Source: Candidatus Bathyarchaeota archaeon
GTDB lineage: Archaea > Thermoproteota > Bathyarchaeia > Bathyarchaeales > Bathycorpusculaceae
Length of the DNA: 35,958 nt
NCBI GenBank assembly: GCA_017883615.1
Contig: JADGNF010000040.1
Coordinates: 1-35,958 of the forward strand
Direction of reading: 5' to 3'
The notes beneath the pieces are model-generated. The model was not told the DNA's origin and searched no databases. It was given only the letters and a program-made list of their open reading frames with translations. Positions 7,579 through 18,557 of this stretch are shown here, one piece after another; position 1 is the stretch's first letter; each line of letters begins with the position of its first letter. The translations under genes and the position numbers were made by a program.

Positions 7579-9201
7579 TTATGGCAGTAACTCGCTCTTT
7601 TCTTGCTCGCCAGGATTTTGTAGTATTAGACTTCGTCCATCTTGAATTTGCATCTTTTGCTCAGCTGGTAGTGTGATGATAAATGTTGTTCCTTTACCCA
7701 AAATAGAGTCCACCGTGATTTTTCCACCGTGTGCTTCTGCGATGCGTTTGCAAATAGCCAAACCAAAACCCATGCCCTGAGCTTTAGTTGTGAATAGAGG
7801 CAGAAATATTTTGGCTTTAGTTTGATCCGTCATTCCTGAGCCTGTATCTTTAAAGGTAAAATCAACGTTTTCACCTTTCTGCTCGCTGGTTATTTCTAAA
7901 GCTCCGCCTTGAGGCATTGCGTCAACGGCGTTTTGTATTAAGTTAATGAAGACTCTCTCCATCTTGTTTGCGTCTAACCACATTGTAGGTTTATCCTCAG
8001 TGTGATCGTGGATTTTGACGTTCACAGGAATTTGGGTAATCAACAGAACGTAGTCAATAAGAGATTTCGGAGTACATTCTTCGATTTCAACTGTGATTTC
8101 CCTCGCATACTCGAGAAGGTTGCCAATGATCTTGTTTGCATGTTCAACGGATTTGTCTATTATTTCGAACATCAATTTCTCTTTTTCATCCGCCGACGTG
8201 CCCCGTCTCCGGTTGAGGTAGTAAGCAGCGTTCCTTATGCTCGTTAAAGGGTTTCGGAGGTCATGTCCAACCATACCCGCTAGCTCTCCAATGGCCGCGA
8301 ATCTTTCAGCTTTCAGAAGACGTTCATGAGTTTCCGTTAACTCTTGGGTTCGGCTGGCAACAGTTAATTCAAGACCCTCGGAGTGTTCTTCGATTTTCTT
8401 TTCGTTTTGTTTCTGTTCCGTAGTATTTTCGAACACTGTAGCGAAGAAGCCCTTTTTGGGGCTATAAACTGAAATTGACAACCAAATACTCAGTGGTTTA
8501 AAGTAAATCTCAAATTGTTCGGGCTTCCCTGATAAAGCTACCCTGGCATAAATTCCGAATAATTCTGGGTGGACCTCTTTAATGCCCGGAAATGCTTCGG
8601 TGGCTTTTTTCCCACAGACTTCTTTTTTCTTGATTCCGGTTAATCTTTCGAAGGCATCATTAACTTCGAGGTAAATAAAATCTGTTGGTTCCCCTTCCTT
8701 GTTTGTAATGATTCTACAATAGGCAAAACCGTTAATCATATGTTCGAACAAGTTACGGTATTTTTCTTCATTTTCTTTGAATTCCTGATCAGTTTTTCTA
8801 AGCTCCGTGACATCCCTGATCACAATGCTCACCTTCGTGACACCGTCGCAATCACCAAAGAAACTGATGGAAACTTCGCCTTCAAAAGTTAAGCCACCTT
8901 TGCGTTTGAAAGTGAAAACAGTCTTTGTTAAGTCCGTTTTTCTTTTCAACGCAGTTATCAACTCGTTACTTGATCCAGCTTCTTCGATGCCTTTAACTTT
9001 CAGTTCGTCCTCAGTCATGCCAAACATTTGGCAGGCTTTAGAATTTGCTGCGAGGACCCTTCCGTTAGGCGTCGCCAAAAGAGCAGCATCCTGATTCTTT
9101 TCAAAAAGCATATGGCAACGACGTTCCGCTTCATGAACGCATTTTCCACTATCGAATTGAGTTGAACTAGACTTTATCTGTTTCTTAGGGGTTGGATTCA
9201 A
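7579..9201 (-). CDS. Soluble PAS-PAS sensor histidine kinase
   Basis: This 540-residue protein has PAS 1 (about 28-138), PAS 2 (about 145-265), a short coiled coil, a HisKA domain with the H-box 'GHDLRNPLTS' (phospho-accepting His313), and an HATPase domain: N-box 'QNAVDAM' (Asn424), G1 'DTGSGM' (452-457), G2 'GMGFGLAI' (476-483), and a GKGTTF motif. There is no signal peptide or membrane segment, so it senses a cytoplasmic cue. No response regulator is encoded nearby, making it an orphan kinase. It starts with TTG. A TATA-like TATTTAATAT lies about 55 nt upstream. Confidence 0.93.
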   Translation of the reverse strand: MNPTPKKQIKSSSTQFDSGKCVHEAERRCHMLFEKNQDAALLATPNGRVLAANSKACQMFGMTEDELKVKGIEEAGSSNELITALKRKTDLTKTVFTFKRKGGLTFEGEVSISFFGDCDGVTKVSIVIRDVTELRKTDQEFKENEEKYRNLFEHMINGFAYCRIITNKEGEPTDFIYLEVNDAFERLTGIKKKEVCGKKATEAFPGIKEVHPELFGIYARVALSGKPEQFEIYFKPLSIWLSISVYSPKKGFFATVFENTTEQKQNEKKIEEHSEGLELTVASRTQELTETHERLLKAERFAAIGELAGMVGHDLRNPLTSIRNAAYYLNRRRGTSADEKEKLMFEIIDKSVEHANKIIGNLLEYAREITVEIEECTPKSLIDYVLLITQIPVNVKIHDHTEDKPTMWLDANKMERVFINLIQNAVDAMPQGGALEITSEQKGENVDFTFKDTGSGMTDQTKAKIFLPLFTTKAQGMGFGLAICKRIAEAHGGKITVDSILGKGTTFIITLPAEQKMQIQDGRSLILQNPGEQEKSELLP

Positions 9202-9476
9202 GACCTATCGAACTCGGAATTGGAATAATCGAATGAAACTTCATTTGTATCGTAATATTAAATACTTGTGGATTGCAACTAACTAAACAAAAAACCATCG
9301 CCAAAAAAGGCAAATCAATTCAAGAGTTCCCTTTGGATTCCAAGCTCAGTTGCTAAGGAAAAGCAGTAGTTGAAGTTTCATAACCATTCGCTTTGCAATG
9401 TTTGGTTAGCTTGTATTTCATGGCAAACCTTATTGGCGCGGAAAACGCACATGTTTCAATGTGGTGATTTGTAAAT

Positions 9477-10076
9477 ATGTCTTCAGACGATGAAGATTAC
9501 CCTGATTGGGCAAGACGTCGTCGACGCCCATTCGACCAAGACCCATTCTTTGGCGATATTGACCATGTATTCCGTGAAATGGAAAAAATGATGGATAAAG
9601 AATTAAAAAACTTCACCGAGAAAGTCCCCAAAGACTACGTTAAGGAACGCAAACTCCCAGACGGCAGCACCGTTAAAGAATTTGGTCCCTTCGTGTATGG
9701 ATACAGCATGAAAATTGGGCCTGACGGGAAACCTGAAATCCAGGAGTTTGGCAACATCAAAAAATCCCTTGAAGGGCTCCCACAAGTCAAAGAGGAACGT
9801 GAACCCCTGGTGGACGTGATGGAGACTAACGGTGATGTCCGCGTGGTTGTGGAGCTACCGGGCGTGGAGAAAAGCGACATAAAACTGCACGGGACCGAGG
9901 ATTCGCTGGAAATCAGCGTTGATACGGTCAACTACAAGTATGGCAAAGAAGTCAAGTTGCCCGCGAAAGTCAAAGTGAAAGAAGCCAAATCCACCTACAA
10001 GAATGGTGTGCTGGAAGTTGTTATTCCTAAAATGGAATCTTCCAAGCCGCATGATGAACCCATAAACATAGGCTAA
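9477..10076 (+). CDS. Small heat-shock protein Hsp20
   Basis: ATP-independent holdase chaperone of 199 residues. The acidic/Arg-rich N-terminal arm (DDEDYPDWARRRRRPF) is long for the family. The alpha-crystallin domain spans about 105-190 ('VVVELPGVEKSDIKL', 'YKNGVLEVVIPK'). The terminal 'EPINIG' supplies the I-x-I motif used in oligomer assembly. GGTGA at 9463-9467 is well spaced from the ATG. Confidence 0.92.
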   Translation: MSSDDEDYPDWARRRRRPFDQDPFFGDIDHVFREMEKMMDKELKNFTEKVPKDYVKERKLPDGSTVKEFGPFVYGYSMKIGPDGKPEIQEFGNIKKSLEGLPQVKEEREPLVDVMETNGDVRVVVELPGVEKSDIKLHGTEDSLEISVDTVNYKYGKEVKLPAKVKVKEAKSTYKNGVLEVVIPKMESSKPHDEPINIG

Positions 10077-10121
10077 AACCCAATTCCTGGTCCCTGTAAT
10101 CTGTGCAAGTATGTGCTTGGC

Positions 10122-10556
10122 ATGACGACAACCGATAAAACCGAAACCTCAGAAATTGACCAATTAAACCTGATATGTAAACATGCAAAAGCAGAAGACA
10201 AACTATCGGGCAAAAACCTAACCGACCTCTACGACCTTTTCGGGCAACGTTTTACCAAAGCGTTAGAAGCGCTTAAGGAGAATCGAATCAAAAAATATTA
10301 TTTTCGACCCAGCAACCGCGTCGTCTGGATAGTGGTGGGTCGCGAAAGAGACTACCTGCTGATGCCTGAAGCGGAGTTTTGTATGTGCGATGACTTTTAC
10401 TTCCGGGTTCTAGACAGAAGAATTCATTTGTGCTATCACTTGATTGCGCAGAAGATTGCGCGAAACCTGGGCTGGTTTGAGAACCTTGACGAGCGGGATG
10501 AGCTTTATGATTCGTTGATGAAAGAGTGGAAAACGCCCGCTAAAAATCACACGTAA
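10122..10556 (+). CDS. SWIM zinc-finger protein
   Basis: A 144-residue soluble protein. The C-terminal half contains CMC followed 16 residues later by CYH ('LCYHLIAQKIA'), matching the SWIM pattern CxCx(n)CxH, a zinc module that binds DNA or proteins. The N-terminal region is helical and Lys-rich. Archaeal stand-alone SWIM proteins of this size are known, but their roles are poorly defined. I chose the ATG at 10122; a GTG at 10113 is in frame. The gene lies 45 nt after Hsp20 on the same strand. Confidence 0.75.
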   Translation: MTTTDKTETSEIDQLNLICKHAKAEDKLSGKNLTDLYDLFGQRFTKALEALKENRIKKYYFRPSNRVVWIVVGRERDYLLMPEAEFCMCDDFYFRVLDRRIHLCYHLIAQKIARNLGWFENLDERDELYDSLMKEWKTPAKNHT

Positions 10557-10679
10557 ATTTCGCTTGAACATCTTTTCACGGAGACAGAAAAATCGGTCTA
10601 AGGTATCTGAAGTTGCTGGTTCATGTCTAAGTTTAAATACCTAAATGCTACATGAAATAGCATCCAAGAGGAACCTTGC

Positions 10680-10808
10680 ATGGACTTAGGTGGATACTTC
10701 CAGATACTCATCGGCGTTATGATGACTGCTACGTTTGTCACACTTGCGCTTATACTGCTGAACGCTTACTATGGCAGCGACGAAGAGAAAGAGTCAGAAA
10801 AAGAGTAA
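10680..10808 (+). CDS. Small single-span membrane protein, 42 aa
   Basis: A short gene with strong signals. GAGG at 10668-10671 lies 8 nt before the ATG, and a TATA-like TTTAAATA occurs at 10631-10638. The product begins MDLGGYFQ, has one hydrophobic helix (about residues 8-28), and ends in a highly charged tail (GSDEEKESEKE). No family is recognised. Position and architecture suggest a small membrane regulator or subunit, but there is no direct evidence. Confidence 0.6.
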   Translation: MDLGGYFQILIGVMMTATFVTLALILLNAYYGSDEEKESEKE

Positions 10809-10860
10809 ACTCAATTCTTTACATCTTTTAACTTTAGAACTAATTGCGTATTGTCAATCA

Positions 10861-11568
10861 TTAACTTTCTAAAAGGGCGATCGTTTCCATAACCAACCCC
10901 GCGTAAGTTTGACTTAGGGAGTAAGTTACATTCAATCCGTTTCGGCATTCTTGGACAAGCTCCGTTTTTCGCAAACGGTTCATCTGCCAAGTCAAACCCT
11001 GAGAAGAAATGCTTACTTGCATAGCCAATTCATGATGGGAAACACGTTTTCCGTTTAGCAACGCCTTCAAGATGTTCCTAACTGTATCTAGCCTCAGAGC
11101 TGCAATTGTATCCATCTCCTTGCGCGTGAATTTGCGTGCAGTAAAGAACCGCTTATATCGTCCTTTGCGGAAACTGGTTATTAACCCGCTTTTCTGCAAT
11201 TGCGCAAGGTGAAACTGGACCACGCCGATGGATAAGCCTAAGCCGCCGCATATCGCTCGGAATTGGATTCCTGGGTTGCTGTTGATGAAGTTGTAGATTT
11301 CTGTTCGGGTGTTATTGTCTTGGAGAGGTGCTTTTTCAAAAACTGTTTGGGTGTTGCTGGGCAGGGAGTAAACTAGTAACTCACCATATTGCAGGGGATG
11401 TTTGAGGATAGAATAAAGGGCTCTAACGCTTAGGTTCTGGGCATTAACGCCATGGACGGTAGACTGAAACTCCGCGTCTGCTTCTCTTTGTATATGAATC
11501 AAGCCAGCAACTGAGAAAACCATAACAAAAGCCAAACCCAACGCCAACACGCTTTTGTTTAGTTTCAC
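10861..11568 (-). CDS. Membrane-anchored regulator with two winged-helix domains
   Basis: This 235-residue protein has an N-terminal hydrophobic helix (about 7-26). A first winged-helix domain spans about 85-150 ('RTEIYNFINSNPGIQFRAIC' then 'VVQFHLAQLQKSGLITSFR'), and a second about 160-225 ('RNILKALLNGKRVSHHELA' then 'LTWQMNRLRKTELVQECR'). The linker (about 27-84) could be a sensing segment. GGAG lies 9 nt before the GTG start. Such double-winged-helix, membrane-tethered proteins are common in archaea. The target is unknown. The gene is divergent from the 11850 cysteine-rich gene. Confidence 0.8.
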   Translation of the reverse strand: MKLNKSVLALGLAFVMVFSVAGLIHIQREADAEFQSTVHGVNAQNLSVRALYSILKHPLQYGELLVYSLPSNTQTVFEKAPLQDNNTRTEIYNFINSNPGIQFRAICGGLGLSIGVVQFHLAQLQKSGLITSFRKGRYKRFFTARKFTRKEMDTIAALRLDTVRNILKALLNGKRVSHHELAMQVSISSQGLTWQMNRLRKTELVQECRNGLNVTYSLSQTYAGLVMETIALLES

Positions 11569-11664
11569 CTTGCTTATCTCCCCATGGTATTACTGGCGAT
11601 GCATTTTTAATCGTATCTGTAAATGAATGTACTACTCTGACGGTTTTGTCAGGTTAGGTGTCAG

Positions 11665-11824
11665 CCCCTTTCTCAAGGGGCAAGAAACGCAACACCAAAA
11701 ATAACGTCACATCAGAAAGAATGGTACCCAACCCACGTAACGAAAGTCGTAGGTAATTTGGATGGGCAGCGAAATACTGAAAACGGTTTCCCAATTTCCG
11801 AAACCTTAATTCGGCGGCAACGCC
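11665..11824 (+). promoter_or_regulatory. Leader region with three stem-loops
   Basis: Three short inverted repeats lie in the 280-nt gap before the cysteine-rich gene: CCCCTT-TCTC-AAGGGG (11665-11680), GGTTTC...GAAACC (11785-11805) and GGCG-GCAA-CGCC (11813-11824). The last ends 14 nt before the ribosome-binding site. They may form a structured 5' leader or operator sites. No known riboswitch is recognised. Confidence 0.3.
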
Positions 11825-11849
11825 ACCTTTTTGGTATAGAGGCGATTGA

Positions 11850-11990
11850 GTGAAAAAAGAAAATGATGATCTGCCTCGTTGTGAAAAATGCAGTCAACCA
11901 ATAGACGACTGCAAATGCGCATGTCCATACTGCGGCGAAACTTCTGGATGCAACTGCTGTAAAGGCTACGCTAGAGCAACGGGCGGATAA
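11850..11990 (+). CDS. Cysteine-rich mini-protein, 46 aa
   Basis: GTG start with GAGG at 11839-11842, 7 nt upstream. The 46-residue product has nine cysteines spaced CxxC-x6-CxC-x-CxxC-x5-C-x-CC (residues 11-37), plus a short charged N-terminus and a GYARATGG tail. It must bind metal, either zinc in a double ribbon-like fold or an iron-sulfur cluster. It lies 41 nt upstream of the ferredoxin oxidoreductase alpha gene on the same strand. That raises the possibility of an accessory or electron-transfer role, which is inference. Confidence 0.65.
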   Translation: MKKENDDLPRCEKCSQPIDDCKCACPYCGETSGCNCCKGYARATGG

Positions 11991-12031
11991 TCAGGCATCT
12001 CGTTCGTTTCATTTGTCTAGGTGAAATTTCA

Positions 12032-14912
<2,881 letters not shown>

Positions 14913-14943
14913 AGAAAAGATTGTGAAGGAAACTTCTGCTCCT

Positions 14944-15231
14944 CTATAGGGGCCCAGTTTCTTTTTCTTCGTGTTTCTGCCTCTCAACCAGTTCCGCTTC
15001 GGCGAATTTTCTGCTTATCCGCGTGATTCGAATGCGAGCGTGGTCACCAAGTTTAGCTTGAGGAACAAAAACGACTAACCCTTCTATGCGGGCTATGCCT
15101 TCGCCTCGTTGACTCATCTCTTTGATGTCTATTTCGTATTCTTCGTCAATCTTAACTGGTTTCGGGGAAAAACCGCGTGGTCCACGAGCGCCTTCTTCTG
15201 CTTCCCGGCCGCCTCCAATATCTTCTACCAT
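14944..15231 (-). CDS. TRAM-domain RNA-binding protein
   Basis: A 95-residue protein with a Gly/Glu/Arg-rich N-terminus and a single TRAM domain (about 33-84), recognisable from 'MSQRGEGIARIEGLVVFVP', 'LGDHARIRITRI' and 'FAEAELVE'. Stand-alone TRAM proteins are common in archaea, bind RNA and have been proposed to act as cold-shock-like RNA chaperones. GAGGTG lies 7 nt before the ATG. It follows the OB-fold gene on the same strand, separated by 62 nt that include a hairpin. Confidence 0.88.
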   Translation of the reverse strand: MVEDIGGGREAEEGARGPRGFSPKPVKIDEEYEIDIKEMSQRGEGIARIEGLVVFVPQAKLGDHARIRITRISRKFAEAELVERQKHEEKETGPL

Positions 15232-15272
15232 AATTTTATCACCTCGCGTTAAAACTGTGACTGTGAAATGAG

Positions 15273-15293
15273 ACGCCCTAATGTTTGGGGCGT
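15273..15293 (-). promoter_or_regulatory. Hairpin between the OB-fold and TRAM genes
   Basis: ACGCCC (15273-15278) pairs with GGGCGT (15288-15293) around a 9-nt loop, starting right after the OB-fold stop codon. It could stabilise the upstream transcript end or act as an attenuator before TRAM. No T-run follows directly, so it is not a classic terminator. Confidence 0.35.
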
Positions 15294-15584
15294 TTAGAGA
15301 ACTGTGAGTTTGCCGAACTTTCCCACGTTCAGCTGGATTTCACCCTTAAAGCTGGTAACATAACCGTTCTCTACTTTGATTTTATCTCCGACGTTGACTT
15401 GGTCGATTTGCTCGTTCCATAATGTCAACTTTATGTTTCCTGAGTCGTCTTGGATAACTGCGTCTGCTACGTTTAAAGTTTCGTTGCCGAATCGGGATTG
15501 GACTTGTCGTGGGTTGCCTTTGTCAACTACGTCGGCTTCTACTTCGACTTGTTTCATTCCGGTTTGTAATTCTTTTATTTTCAC
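15294..15584 (-). CDS. Single OB-fold nucleic-acid-binding protein (SSB/RPA-like)
   Basis: A 96-residue protein forming one OB fold of the archaeal RPA/SSB type: 'VEVEADVVDKGNPRQVQSRFG', 'VADAVIQDDSGNIKLTLWNEQIDQVNVGD' split over two strands, and 'VTSFKGEIQLNVGKFG'. Crenarchaeal SSBs use the same fold plus an acidic tail, which is absent here. AAGGAG lies 8 nt before the GTG start. It may be a single-strand DNA- or RNA-binding accessory protein. Confidence 0.85.
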   Translation of the reverse strand: MKIKELQTGMKQVEVEADVVDKGNPRQVQSRFGNETLNVADAVIQDDSGNIKLTLWNEQIDQVNVGDKIKVENGYVTSFKGEIQLNVGKFGKLTVL

Positions 15585-15753
15585 GTTAACTTCTCCTTGT
15601 TTTCTTGACTATGAGAACTTGCGGTTCTGACAGTTTGACTTTACTTTGCAGAAAAGCCCCCAATCATATAAATCTTGCTAACCATCGCTTCGTTAGTTTA
15701 TTGGGGACAAAGAAAAAGAAAAACGAGTTTTCCCGTTTTGACTATTTACTTTG

Positions 15754-16995
15754 CTAAACTAAGCCGAACGCTGCGAGTAAGCTCAAGATGATGTATGATA
15801 GGACGACGCTTGCTGCAGATGCGAGAATGCTTTTTGTCCATGTGAACTCTGTTAATGCGCGGATAATTGTTGAGCCTATGAGCGTTATCCACACATATAC
15901 TCCGATCGCTACGATTGTTGTGAGCAAAGTCAATGTTGAAAGGTCTATGGCTATGACTGAATTGTAGACGGTTTGAGAGGCTGCTGAAAACATTGACACG
16001 ATATCGGGGGTGTAGCTCAGTTGGAAGCTGTAGGTGAATTCAAAGGGGTAGTGAATTTGTGCAGGCAATGTTGCTGTGCCCGCGAGGAGAATCAAGGTTT
16101 CTACTACTAAAGTTACCAAGGAAAACGCAATGGCAACGAACAGTGGCTTCCAAGTTGCTTGTCCCTTCATGACTTTAAGTATCAGGAAAAATACCACTGA
16201 AAGGGCTAGCCACTGAACAATGAACGTAAATAAACCTGAGAAAAGTACGCTTGCAGTGAAACCCGCCGCGCCTATGGCTTCAATTGGCGTCTCGTACAAT
16301 CCTCGGAAGAATAATCCACCCATTCGGACCGTCGTATTAGTTGCTTCGGAATAGGACAGGTTCAGTTGAATACCTGTTATTTCTGACCAAGTTGGATTGC
16401 CCGTGATTTGCCAAGTTCCTTTGCCGACTGGAATGGTTATGTTGTTCCATACAGTTGACGTTTCGTTGGAGAGTATTGTCGTTAAGTCGGTTTGGAAGTA
16501 GCTGGAAGCGCCTGAATAAAGTTGAATTGTTGTGTTTGATGGAGCTCCATTGGGTTGGACGATTTTTATTTGCAGATACAAGTCTTGGAAACCGTCTTGT
16601 CCACAGTTCACGGAGCCGTTAAGGTTGCTTATTTTCATGGATAGTGTGCTGCTGTTTGTGACTTCGAATTGGAGGCTGTTATTTCCGTAAAACGTCGTAT
16701 TCATAATGTCAAGTACGTTGTTGGTCACTGAGGCCGTTGGAGTTGTTGCCCACAAAGCGGGGGTGTCGGTCCAAGCGGTCAGTTGACTGCCCGTTTGGAG
16801 ACCTCCGACTTGTGCAGTTGCGGGGTAGGTTTCTTCGTAGTATGTTCTTGAATACTGGGAATAGTAAAGTCCGGTTTGCAAGGCTGCAAAAATTATGATG
16901 ATGAGAAGTGGGCCCCAATATTTTGGGTTGTGGGTAATCTCCTTGAACACTTTGTGCGGTGCGTATAGTACTTTAAGGATGTCAGTAGCAAACAA
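15754..16995 (-). CDS. Yip1-like membrane protein with extracytoplasmic domain
   Basis: 413 residues. The N-terminus has the Yip1-family opening ('VLYAPHKVFKEITHNPKYWGP') and a first membrane helix (about 28-46). A Thr/Asn/Ser-rich domain of about 190 residues follows, rich in beta propensity and N-glycosylation-type NxT/S sites. Four or five more hydrophobic helices follow (about 240-413). The insertion resembles carbohydrate-binding jelly-roll domains, but I cannot assign it. The start is TTG, with GGAG 9 nt upstream. The frame also runs back to the upstream stop without any ATG. Confidence 0.7.
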   Translation of the reverse strand: MFATDILKVLYAPHKVFKEITHNPKYWGPLLIIIIFAALQTGLYYSQYSRTYYEETYPATAQVGGLQTGSQLTAWTDTPALWATTPTASVTNNVLDIMNTTFYGNNSLQFEVTNSSTLSMKISNLNGSVNCGQDGFQDLYLQIKIVQPNGAPSNTTIQLYSGASSYFQTDLTTILSNETSTVWNNITIPVGKGTWQITGNPTWSEITGIQLNLSYSEATNTTVRMGGLFFRGLYETPIEAIGAAGFTASVLFSGLFTFIVQWLALSVVFFLILKVMKGQATWKPLFVAIAFSLVTLVVETLILLAGTATLPAQIHYPFEFTYSFQLSYTPDIVSMFSAASQTVYNSVIAIDLSTLTLLTTIVAIGVYVWITLIGSTIIRALTEFTWTKSILASAASVVLSYIILSLLAAFGLV

Positions 16996-17046
16996 TTTGC
17001 TTAGGCTCCGCCTACCACTTTCACTTAGGGAACTAATAAGTTTTTG

Positions 17047-18555
17047 TTACATGCCTTGCTTTAAGCGTCGGTAAGTTGTGTAGTCAACGAATTGGGCAAA
17101 CGGGTTTTCGGTTAAGGATTTCACGCTGATTTTCTGGCGTTTCCTCTTATCAAGAAGCTGACTTGTCGTTCTTAGCAGGTATGCGTCGCTTCCGGCGCCT
17201 GAACCATAGCTTGCTAGCAATATTTGTTCGTCTGGCTGAGCTAGATCGAGCACGGCTGCTAGCCCTACTGGGGAGCATCCGCTGTAGGTGTTGCCAAACT
17301 TGTTCACCTGAAGTGAGCAGGTATATTGCTCGTCTCGGAACCCTAGTTCCTTGGCGACCTTAACTGGGAAAGCAGGGTTGGGTTGGTGAGGCACGAAATA
17401 GTTGACGTCATGTGGCTTCAAATTCATTTTCTCCATGAGTTTGGTGACAGATTTTCTGACATGTTTAAAGTACGCTGGGTCTCCGGTGAATCTTCCCCCG
17501 TGCATTGGGTAGGGCTCGCCGTCACGACGCCAGAAATCGGGCGTATCTGAAGTGACTGAATACCAGCCTTCGATTTCCGCAATGACATCATGTTTGCCAA
17601 GGACAAACGCTGCTCCGCCATAGCCGACAAAGAGGTCCAATTCCCCTCCTGGGCAGCCTCGGGGTGCTGCTTGACTGTTATCAGCGCCAATGACCATTGC
17701 GTTTCTGATGCCAGACCCGGGGTAGCTTACCAATGCAGCTGCATCTTTAAGCATGCTTGTGGCTGCTTTGCACGCAAATTCTGTGTCCACCGCGTCTACA
17801 CCTTGGACATCTCCGTCTTCTTCGCCGAGCTTTAGAACCTGTGCGACTTTGGAGGCGATGGGCTTAACAGCGTAAGGGTTGGATTCAGAGCCAACATAGA
17901 CTTTTCCTACATTTGCACTGTCTATGCCCGCATGTATAAGCGCTGTTTTTCCTGCTTCCACCGCTGCAGTTATCGAATCTTCGTCGGTGAATGGGACAGC
18001 TCGTTCGATACCGCCTTCTTTTATTCTGAACCTTGAAGTGTAGACACCATAGCCCACAATGCCGGGCAATTTGTATTCTTTGTTCTGTTCGCTAACCAAG
18101 TATTCCTGATGCGGGTAGTATTCGTCTGCCAAAGAGAATGCCAATGAAATAGTTGGGACAACGTCACTTTTATTTACAGTATACCGCCTGCGGAACCTTG
18201 GAATAACTTCTCTACCCTCCAAAGCAGAGAGATCGACTTCTTGGTCGGGTTTTATAATTTGGTCGGTGAGTCTGCCAGGCACTCGGATTTTGCCGCCATG
18301 GAAAGAAACGATTCCGTAGACGAAACTATCGAGCTTGGTGAATTTGTTAGTGGGTTCCGTGACAAGGGTACAAAGTTCCAGTTTTCCTTTATCGTTGAAA
18401 AGGTCAACTGAGGACATTCTCATGTAGCTTTTGCGTCCACAGTTACTGCAATAATCTCGAATCTCAAAATATTCTTTGCCGCATATTTGGCACTTGCTCG
18501 CCTTTAACCTGTCGCCGAGGTAGCTGACTCTGCGCTCTATTGGCTCGCTGCTCAA
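17047..18555 (-). CDS. HMG-CoA synthase with fused N-terminal DUF35 domain
   Basis: Condenses acetyl-CoA with acetoacetyl-CoA in the mevalonate pathway, which makes archaeal lipids. Of 502 residues, about 10-125 form a DUF35 module: a zinc ribbon with C22/C25 and C36/C39, then an OB fold ending 'VIPRFRRRY'. Residues about 160-502 are archaeal HMG-CoA synthase. The nucleophile is C262 (EFACKAAT), with H390 (VPHQPNP), GNTYSGCSP (421-429) and GSGAGSDA (451-458). In other archaea DUF35 is a separate protein bridging thiolase and HMGCS. The thiolase-family gene is 2 nt upstream. Confidence 0.9.
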   Translation of the reverse strand: MSSEPIERRVSYLGDRLKASKCQICGKEYFEIRDYCSNCGRKSYMRMSSVDLFNDKGKLELCTLVTEPTNKFTKLDSFVYGIVSFHGGKIRVPGRLTDQIIKPDQEVDLSALEGREVIPRFRRRYTVNKSDVVPTISLAFSLADEYYPHQEYLVSEQNKEYKLPGIVGYGVYTSRFRIKEGGIERAVPFTDEDSITAAVEAGKTALIHAGIDSANVGKVYVGSESNPYAVKPIASKVAQVLKLGEEDGDVQGVDAVDTEFACKAATSMLKDAAALVSYPGSGIRNAMVIGADNSQAAPRGCPGGELDLFVGYGGAAFVLGKHDVIAEIEGWYSVTSDTPDFWRRDGEPYPMHGGRFTGDPAYFKHVRKSVTKLMEKMNLKPHDVNYFVPHQPNPAFPVKVAKELGFRDEQYTCSLQVNKFGNTYSGCSPVGLAAVLDLAQPDEQILLASYGSGAGSDAYLLRTTSQLLDKRKRQKISVKSLTENPFAQFVDYTTYRRLKQGM

Positions 18556-18557
18556 TT

